A stretch of 64,000 nucleotides of DNA. Origin: Apricaphanius iberus. Taxonomy: Eukaryota; Chordata; Actinopteri; Cyprinodontiformes; Aphaniidae. Every line of letters starts with the position of its first letter. The first letter of the stretch is position 1. Where the stretch lies: positions 62,001-126,000 of the forward strand of contig JAPXFQ010000902.1 of NCBI GenBank assembly GCA_028564705.1, written 5' to 3'. Both the position numbers and the translations under genes were made by a program. Below, piece by piece: positions 56,879 through 64,000 of this stretch. The notes below the pieces were generated by a model. That model searched no databases and was not told the DNA's origin. It saw only the letters and a list, made by a program, of their open reading frames with translations.

Positions 56879-57195
56879 AATTTTCAAATGTTATATAATC
56901 TTCACAGACTCTTCCAGGTATAATGGATTGAGTGACTTAAATTTATTTTCCACATTTGCCCTGAGAAGATTAGGGAAGTACGTGATTCTAACAAGTTTAA
57001 TTCAATAGATGTCCCTTTAGGGTTTATTTTACTGTTCATCAATATTAAGATATCTTTAACTTGCATGCATAGTAATAAAAAATGTAAATTCGGCAGTCTC
57101 AGCCCCCCTGTAGCTTATGTTTTACCCTTGGTTTCTTTTCATCCAAAAGGAACTTTTTGAACATATCCTACCATTGCCTAAAGGATGTATGTCTT

Positions 57196-57724
57196 AAAGG
57201 CAGGGTATACGATTGTGGGAGTGCTCCTCAAGAGGGCGTTATTACAAAATAAAAAGTACCACACCTTGCTTCACGCTCTCCCCCAAGCCACACCTCAATA
57301 ACACAGGCACACGCAGCCAGCCCGGTCTCATTGGGTTTCTGCCACATTCGCGTTCTCCAGCTTCACTTGGGTAACATGGCGCATTCACAGGTAAAAAAAA
57401 ATAAACAAACATGTCGGCTACTGCACCTGGCGCAATCAATTTATCTGTTGGCGTGACAAGGTAGCGGAAGCTCACTTCCTGTTTACAGGCTAGAACGAAC
57501 GTTGCGTGCACACGAAGGGGATGCATAGAGAGGGAGGTGCTTACAGGCCTCTTATCCTGGATGGACCATGGAAGTTGGTTTTTCCAGGGTTTCTTGCTGT
57601 AGAAAGAATGAAAATTACTCTGTCAAGTTAAGAACTGCTAACTTATAGGTTGCCACTGGTATATGTAGAGCATTTTTTGCAGTTTTAAAAAGAGTTTTAA
57701 AATGAAATCGTATACCCTCCCTTT
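57196..57724. mobile_element. Non-autonomous DNA element with TIRs
   Basis: AAAGGCAGGGTATACGATT at 57196-57214 is mirrored at 57706-57724 with one mismatch, giving a 529-bp element. No transposase is visible. A TTAA overlaps the left end only, so TTAA-type target duplication (piggyBac/Kolobok) is possible but unproven. It splits L1 sequence. Confidence 0.68.
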
Positions 57725-58440
57725 GTAGAAGTCAAATTTAATATAGCATTCTGGGCCAGAAAACACTTTCTTCCTGGTAAGCATCAAGCATGACAAAGTC
57801 TAATCTTTTGTTTCCCAGCAAAGTTTTTTTTTTTTTTTGCCGCCAAACTACGATTAGGCCTGATAAATATAGTTGTGAGAAAAGACGAGTACTTGCCAGC
57901 CAGACTTGTGAAAGTCCAGATGTTTCTTGTCCTGTTACTGCAATGGTCCTGATGTCAGGTATAAATGGAAAGAGAAGCTGTTATGAGAAGGGAGTGAGTC
58001 TTAGACATCAAGGAAGGGTCCATCACCTATTCTGCTCAACGCAACGGTATGTGATTCGTTAACTCTTTGACAGATAATTTACTGAATATGTGAATTTTCT
58101 TGTTTGTTGAAACCAGAATAAAAATCTGGCGGTAAGCTGCATTCCAGAATTGAAGCTGTCTTGTCTGAGTTCTTAATTATAACCTTGTATTTCTATTTCA
58201 CATGTAAAAATACCCACAACACTGTTAAGTATAAATTTTAATTCTGAAACAAAAATAGAAACTAAGTCAAGACATTCATTTGACTAATCCCATATTTTCA
58301 AATATGGTTAGTGGTAGACTTTTCCAACTTAATAAATCTTGCTTCAGGTTATTTTCCAGGACTTTATAGCTAAATAAATAAAGTTATTTCTATTTTTTGG
58401 GGTATTGTAATTCCAAAATATTTTACTCTATTCTGAGCCC

Positions 58441-59777
58441 ATTCTGAGCCGACTTGCTGCTGCTTACTTGCACCAGGGATCTGGGGGAAAAAAAGGGTAG
58501 ACTGCCCTCCCTGGCTGCTGTCTATTGGCCCATCACTCCCAGTCCAGAACCTGCTGTTAATATGGAATCATTCATAAGTGGTGAAACAAAAAACAAAACA
58601 CAACATGCAACTGAATCCAGACACAACAGATCAAATAAATAACATGCAATAAACCCAAGTTCAACCACCTTATGACATAAGCTTATTCCAATATAACAGA
58701 AAAGTGGTCTGGCAATGAAAAAAGAGTAATCTTGCAGTTAATCTCATGAAAATAGTTAAATGAAATAGCCCAATCTGGAGGATGCTTTATGTGCATAAAA
58801 GTAAAGTGCAAAAGATCTTTTTTTGGAGTGGAGAAAATACTTTCACAGGATGACTTAAAACAGGAGACCTAAGGGAATGAACCGGAGGATTCGACGGAGA
58901 GTGATTGAATGAGATGGGTTTTAGTACTGGAAGACATGATTGCTGGATAAAGAAACAAATGGCTGATTGGAACAGGTTACAGATGTAAAGGCGAGCAGGA
59001 CAAAGTAGGCAGACTTAAGCTCTGTTTACACAGAGATGAAACCATATGTTGCAGGAAAAATATTTCATCAAATAGATGTCTCATCCACAAGGAGCCTGCA
59101 ATTTCGGAAACCGTAAACAATTATTTTTGAAACTGGGTCCCATAGTGGAAAAATCTCATGTCGGCTCAGTTGTCTCTGTGTTTACGAGCCCTCCGGTATT
59201 TTATCTGAGTGAATGACGTCACTCCCCTATTGCTATATTTACCTTTATGATAAAGTAAACACATGTGCCACCGTACAGTGTTGTAGTCTTAATAAAGCAA
59301 ATACTGACCTTATTATGGATCCTAGAATACAGTTTACTGTCGACTATCACCAGATGGATTAGGAGAACCACAGACACCATGACCTTTTGAATGAAGCTCT
59401 CATCTGAAGCTAGATTTGTCGTGCTCGCCGAGTTGTTTTCTTGTGTTTTCTGACAGTGTCAAAATGCCACCAGCGGGCCCGGCATATGTACTGCAGCGGT
59501 TTTTATTATGGTGTTGCCGTTTTTACAGACTCTCAAAAGATACTGAGTCGAGACACAGGGAATAGAAGTTTGATTAAGCCAGAGTAAAAAGCAAATACTA
59601 ACCTAAGAAAATGCACAAAAAGGGCATGTAAAGAATATTAACGTGAAGTAACACAGACTACAATAAGGTACTGTTTGTTTACTTCTGAAGGCATTTAGTT
59701 GGACTAAATTTTATTTGGGATATCAGGTTAAAAGAGGAAGACTGCAAAAAAAGTTACTCAATCTGCTGGGATTCCTT
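58441..59777. other. Stretch without recognised gene
   Basis: No gene is visible. A segment near 59010-59220 starting CTCTGTTTACACAGAGATG looks like a fish MITE end, but boundaries are unclear. Confidence 0.35.
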
Positions 59778-60459
59778 AAAGGCACTGTGTGTAATTTTCG
59801 GCCAATAGGGGGCAGTGCATACCTAAATTATCACAAGCATGCGATATCTGTGTCTTCGAGTAAGAAACTCAACATCGGAGGTCGAACTGGTGCTGTTTTC
59901 AAACGCTCAATTCCCTGAGCATTATCTATTTGCAGCAACATGACAAGCACATCAGTCTCTCTTTCATCGCTTGGAACTAGCAAAGAGGTAAAAATGTATC
60001 TAGGCTGAACCTTTTTTTGCATCTTGAGGGGAAATCAATGTTTTAATAGCGGGTGTGTTCCGTGCGCTTTGTCCGTCCGGGCTCTTGTAGAAGTAAAGAC
60101 GCCATCTAATATGACTTTCCCCTGAAAAGAGGACCCGTGCCTATGTATTTTAAAACTGATTTTTACAATATCGCCAATATTTTGCAATTAATGTGCTTTA
60201 CGTAATTATTATTGCATAATATTTTAATGGCTATTTCACTAGCAAGGACCATGCATCATAGATTGTGATTAAAGGTTTATTGAATGAACGGCGAGAACGG
60301 AAGTCTGGGGAGACGAGCCGATGAGGTCAGGAGGTAGACTCAGTGTGGGGGTGCAGTTTTAAGGAGTTCGTCTTTCCTGTGCCTGCTCAGGACCCCCAGA
60401 GATGGTCTTACGAATTTAACAGATGAGCGAGTGCACTCGGCGCAGATCAGGCAAGTTGT

Positions 60460-61320
60460 TACGAATATAGGATTCGGTATTCAGGTGAGGACCAACGGCC
60501 TAAAATCTGAATTAGATTATCTGAAATCCCTGACCGGGCGGCGGAGGTAGCTGCTCCTATGCAAAAGGATTAGACTGAATAGTGTTCTGGGGAGGTACCT
60601 GACTGAATAAGGAATTTACGTAAATGACCAGTAAACCAAAACCTTCTCCCAGATTCTGTGATGAAAAGTGGGTCGGATGGTGAAGTGTTACTGTTTAGTC
60701 AGGAACGAACGTAGTTGGAGATGGAGAGGTTCATAACGGCTGAGGTCCGAATTGAGGTGGAAAAGGTAGATAAGGCAGGATGAACCAAGCTGGTCAGTTT
60801 TGCTTCTGCGAAGGGTGTAGATAAGAGTGTCCTGGTTATGAATGGTGATATCAGAGAGACAGGTATGAATGGAATGATCAAATCTAGATGAAGTCGGGGC
60901 GAACTCTGAGCAACGCAGAAAACCAAAGTATGCGAGCAGAACAGAACGTTGAGTCGATAAATGGAGTTAAATAGCCAGAGCGAAGTGGGGAAATACAACG
61001 ACTAAGGAGGTCGGATGTAAAAGGCAAACCTTGAATATCTGCGGTTGGTTCTTGCCTTCTAAGACCTTTCAGTAACATAGTCACGTGGGTTTGATTTAGG
61101 GCTGGACAAGGACTAACGGTTGCTAACTTAATAAATTGATACTGGAAAGATAGGTTTGGATGGTGGCTGTACGGATTTTTGAACGGAGTGAGAGTGAGTG
61201 ACGTACTGGCAGATAAATATGGGATTGAGTGAGGGAAAAGATAAACTGTTTGATCCGTGAAAGGCCTTGAAGGCATTCCAGCCAGTTAGGTAATACGAGA
61301 GAGTACCTGGAGCGAATTGC
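60460..61320 (-). pseudogene. Tyrosine recombinase of the DIRS/Ngaro-like element
   Basis: This is a tyrosine recombinase in several frames. The N-terminal SAM-like domain lies at 61320-61130 (APGTLSYYLTGWNAFKAF). The first catalytic Arg lies in YFGFLRCSEFAP (about 60935-60900). A RRSKTDQLG segment follows (60810). The box II region reads SFCIGAATSAARSG (about 60570-60530), where the expected His and Arg are replaced by a stop and Cys, and LGRWSSPEYRILYS (about 60500) holds candidate tyrosines. The enzyme class integrates circular cDNA. Loss of two catalytic residues plus frameshifts shows it is inactive. Confidence 0.68.
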
Positions 61321-61334
61321 TCCAGGTACTCTCT
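61298..61334. repeat. Perfect hairpin, 16-bp arms, 5-bp loop
   Basis: AGAGAGTACCTGGAGC (61298-61313) is the exact reverse complement of 61319-61334, with loop GAATT. It lies within sequence coding the start of the recombinase domain. Confidence 0.88.
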
Positions 61335-61429
61335 GTTGAGAATTGAATTCTGGGATCGATGGAGAGGTGTAAAAGTTGTGGAGTCAGTTGTAGATGGTGG
61401 CAGAAAATGCAAGAACCGGATTTGGATTG

Positions 61430-62219
61430 CAATCCACTGCAGGAGCCAAGGTTCTGAATTTCTGAAAAGAAAGCAAGAGAGAGAGTTAGCAATAATGTCT
61501 TTGTGTTCTGGAACGTGAGCTGTGCGAAGCAGAAACTGATGCTGGGCTGAAACGACAGTGAGTCTGCGGATAAACTGCATAATGGCAGGAGAACGGGATC
61601 AATCTTTATTTATGATATCTACTACGGCAGAGTTATCAGAGTGGATGAGAATAGACTTTTGAGGCCATTCATGACCACAAAGAAGGGCAGCAATAATTAT
61701 GGGGTAGAGCTCATGGAGAGCTGAGGAAGATGAGGCGGACTGAAGCCGCGTGGAGTCGAACTCGGGGGGGCAGTTTGATGCGAACCACCTCCCACCATAA
61801 TAGCCGCAAAAACCAATGGAAGGTGCGGCATCGGTGTAGAGTCTGATATCATCTAGAAGGGAGATGAAATCGTTGTAGAAGAAAAAAATACCGTTCCTAG
61901 TAGACAGAAAGTGACGCCAAAGCTGTAATTCCATACGATATGGCTCGTCGATGATGAGCTGGTCGTGAAGCGATGGTATACTTGCAGCATTGGAAAGGAG
62001 GTGAGATATGAAGGACCAGCCCTGGGGAATAATGCGAATGGCGTAGTTAAGGTGACCGAGAAATGACAAAAGCTGTTGCTTGGAGCATGAATCTGCCAGA
62101 ATGAAATTTGAGATGATGAGGGAGATCCGATGGACCTTTTCGAGTGGCAATGAAGCCTGAAAGGAGGTTGAATTGAGGGTGATACCTAAGAATTCCTGTG
62201 AGGTAAGAGGGCCCACCAT
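61430..62219 (-). pseudogene. RT connection and RNase H of the DIRS/Ngaro-like element
   Basis: The open frame 62219-61599 starts in the RT thumb (SQEFLGITLNS; LLSFLGHLNYAIRIIPQGWS). It continues into RNase H with RLYTDAAPSIGFCGYYGGRW, ALHELYPIIIAAL and LIHSDNSAVVDI, covering three acidic positions. The end of RNase H (HVPEHKDIIANSLS) is in another frame at about 61510. The YADD palm that should precede 62219 is absent. Confidence 0.75.
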
Positions 62220-62338
62220 CTTCTCCTCTGAAAGAGGAACACCAATGTCAGAGAAAGCCTCGTAAGGGCACGGAGTCCCATACGAGGCGGTGATGAAGCG
62301 GGCGTGATGACTAAAAAGTCAATGAGCAGGTGAAGAAC

Positions 62339-62536
62339 CTACTTGAGTAGGAGAGAGTCTACTGTTTCAGGTTCGGGGAGCGCGGACCGCAGATTGTTAC
62401 AGTGGGCTGAACAATCTGGGACAACTTGTATGCCTGGATGAAACCCGTGAGTGAAACTGTGGACTAAAAATTTTACAAACTCCCTATCTGGATGGGAAGC
62501 TAATACTGTAATGAGAGCCCTCACCTTGATGGGCAT
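62339..62536 (-). pseudogene. RT N-terminal fragment of the DIRS/Ngaro-like element
   Basis: This short frame resembles the first ~65 residues of DIRS/Ngaro pol (HPDREFVKFLVHSFTHGFHP). Within about 120 bp the sequence jumps to the RT thumb at 62219. Some 200 residues containing the catalytic palm have been deleted. Confidence 0.6.
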
Positions 62537-62559
62537 GGCGAGGAACTGTGCTCCTCAAT

Positions 62560-63660
62560 CTTGCTGGGAGGTGGGGTTGAGGGGGAATGAGCCCCGTGAA
62601 TGAGCTCCACCGCAAAAAGAACAGGTGTCCAAAAATCTGCAGCTGGAGACAAAGCAGCCCAGGTCGTTGAAGTTATTACACACCATCCTGCCCCCTTGGT
62701 AGAGCAGAAGACGTCCGCGTTTATCAACACCCGTGGGGACGGAAGGTGGACCTGGGCTTGGTTGAAAGAGGTTTTGGTATGACCGGAAGTGGGGAGGCAG
62801 CAACAGACAGGAGGTCAGCTGAGCTGCGGGCGGTGGAAACCCGAGGACGGGTTGGAGCAATGAAAGTACAGGCGGTGGCGTGGTGGGAAGGAACACCACA
62901 TAAACTGCAGGGCAAGGACGCACGGGCTGCGAAGACTCGGCAATATAGTTACAAATGGTGTCTCTATAAAAAGAGAAGGCAAGGGCAAACTCGGTTGGGG
63001 TGAGATCCTTAGAGCGGGGGCTGAGGGTAGAGCCCAACAGCATGGTCCCCATGCTAGTCTGAAGTTCTCTAGGCTGACCAGAGAGGCCTAGAGAAGGTGG
63101 GGTTGGAATGGGGAAGATGAGGAGACGAGCAGGTAGAAGATTGACTTAAAAATGCAGGAACAACATGCTGGCCAGCTGAAGTGCTTGGCACAGCAAAATA
63201 ACGGAGTTGGGATTAGAAATAGAAGGGGGGAATGGAACGGAGCTTGAGGAAAGGGTAAAAGAAGGAATGGAGAAATGAGAGCTTGAGGGAGGTATGCTCT
63301 GCCTTGATAAGGTTGAAAAGAAACTGGACATATAAACTGCAAAATCTGAAAAAGAGGGAGCAGATATAGGTGGACATGATGTTTGGCCCCCGGCATAGGG
63401 CGATGTGGGCGCTGGAACTAAGGAATGTTGGTAAGGATCCGCCCCCAAAAACAGAGGGGACCCCAAAGGGACCAGGAAGTATTCGATGGGAGACGGAGAG
63501 CTGAGGAGGAGACGGAAAAATGAGAATGAGAAAATGAGCATGAGAATGCTGCGGTGATGCTTCGAGCCGTAGTGAAAAGTCCCGAGACGGGGAGGGACAA
63601 TAGGGAGGAGGATGCTGTACACACAGGTAAGAGGATTTAGGTGAACGCAAGCAAGCACGT
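62560..63660 (-). pseudogene. Gag-like protein of the DIRS/Ngaro-like element
   Basis: Gag is spread over three frames: 63658-63146 (Ser/Pro-rich N-terminus), 63052-62915 (SKDLTPTEFALAFSFYRD) and 62915-62724. The last has a classic knuckle, CSLCGVPSHHATAC. A further Cys/His region, CSFCGGAHSRGSF, lies at about 62620-62585. The two Cys/His regions match gag proteins of YR retrotransposons in fish. Frameshifts make it inactive. Confidence 0.62.
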
Positions 63661-64000
63661 AAGGTGGGAGAGAGTCTGGCTAACTTGTGAACGAACGTGA
63701 CAGACGTTGAACGTGAAGCGTGCCTGGCTTATATAGATCGCTGATTGATTAGTGAGGTGCGAGATAGCTGGGAAGCCAGGTGAATTGAATTAATGTTGAT
63801 TGCTGCATACGATGAGAGTTGATGCGTGGTCCCGCTCCTGAATCTAAGATGTTAACTCAATTTTCAAAGATGTACTGCAAAAACTACACAGTGTCACTTT
63901 GAATAGAAAACTTTTATCTTGATTGGAACGTTTGTATGATTATGTTGAAATTACTAGTAATGTACCTTTAGATGACATCTGTCATGAATAGGCGCTCTAT

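Larger units (their letters stand above)
56182..57190 (-). pseudogene. L1 ORF2 C-terminal fragment, split by a SINE
   Basis: Upstream of the SINE (57190-56880) frames read FKKFLLDEKKPRVKHKL and YYYACKLKIS, as in the part of L1 ORF2 after the RT domain. Downstream (56514-56182) a 110-codon frame continues the C-terminal region. Stops and frame changes are frequent. The assignment is by resemblance to fish L1 ORF2 C-termini; there is no catalytic motif in this part. Confidence 0.55.
55300..58440 (-). mobile_element. L1-type LINE, 3' half, interrupted
   Basis: This is minus-strand L1. ORF2 C-terminal sequence appears at about 58440-58250 (a KYFGI segment and GLVKMNVL in shifted frames) and at 57190-56182. 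An ~850-bp 3' UTR runs to about 55300 and ends with AATAAAGATTTTTC on the minus strand. It is interrupted by a SINE (56515-56866), by a TIR element (57196-57724) and perhaps by unknown DNA at 57800-58250. A poly(A) tail is not evident. Confidence 0.62.
60250..63780 (-). mobile_element. DIRS/Ngaro-like retrotransposon, RT core deleted
   Basis: Minus-strand order is gag (63660-62560), RT N-terminus (62536-62339), RT thumb/connection and RNase H (62219-61430), then a tyrosine recombinase (61320-60460). No methyltransferase lies between RNase H and recombinase, which favours Ngaro over DIRS. No target duplication is expected for this class and none is seen. Terminal repeats were not resolved, so the boundaries are approximate. 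Confidence 0.72.
59778..63900. mobile_element. TIR element split by a tyrosine-recombinase retrotransposon
   Basis: AAAGGCACTGTGTGTAATTTT at 59778-59798 is mirrored, with a few differences, at 63879-63900. The left half reaches about 60250 and the right half begins at about 63780. No transposase is visible. The ~3.5 kb between is retrotransposon DNA. Confidence 0.55.

Noticed and set aside
57790..58062. A Cys-containing 90-codon plus frame, possible small secreted peptide or captured exon
   Set aside because: It starts next to a poly-T run and lies within decayed L1 sequence. No family was recognised.
63088..63658. Several long overlapping Ser/Pro-rich minus frames as separate genes
   Set aside because: They are alternative frames of one decayed gag region in compositionally biased DNA.

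Overview
The window looks like repeat-dominated nuclear DNA of a teleost fish. Coding stretches are eukaryotic and broken by stops and frameshifts. The repeat set is typical of ray-finned fish: CR1/L2/Rex1-like LINEs, an L1, a Tx1-clade LINE, an RNase H-bearing I-clade (Nimb-like) LINE, a BEL/Pao LTR element, a tyrosine-recombinase retrotransposon, a Tc1 transposon, tRNA-headed SINEs and short inverted-repeat DNA elements. I found no intact host gene, rRNA gene, functional tRNA gene or CRISPR array. Family names come from motif recognition, not database searches.

Layout. 1-4450 (+): pol (RNase H, integrase) and env of a decayed endogenous retrovirus (ERV). 4452-7800 (-): remains of a related ERV in opposite orientation, including a piece where pol is fused to env, then protease and probable gag, with a candidate LTR/primer site at 8921-9430. 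Two decayed coding stretches that I do not recognise lie inside this block (4603-5347 + and 5366-5787 -). 9437-11873 (-): 5' half of an L1. 12302-18395: three same-orientation Rex1-like LINE copies, a SINE with an 18-bp target-site duplication (TSD), and a plus-strand LINE ORF1. 18396-27380: mostly anonymous DNA with nested inverted-repeat elements. 27380-30505 (+): L2-like LINE. 30721-31310: two SINE-like repeats. 32591-38858 (+): BEL/Pao element with short LTRs.

42474-53749 is the most informative block, a four-level nest. A Tc1 transposon is split by a dispersed repeat. That repeat is split by a minus-strand Nimb-like LINE flanked by a 14-bp TSD. The Nimb-like LINE carries, inside its (GAA)n tail, a nearly full-length Tx1-clade LINE. 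The last insertion fits the microsatellite-targeting behaviour reported for Koshi-type elements.

55300-58440 (-): 3' half of an L1, split by a SINE (12-bp TSD) and an inverted-repeat element. 59778-63900: an inverted-repeat element split by a DIRS/Ngaro-like retrotransposon whose reverse-transcriptase core is deleted and whose tyrosine recombinase is damaged.

No genes here work together as a host pathway. The useful content is the order of insertions and a few unexplained stretches. I did not find a convincing new functional system. The best leads are the Tx1 LINE in its (TTC)n target, the unrecognised pair at 4603-5787, and the inverted ERV junction.
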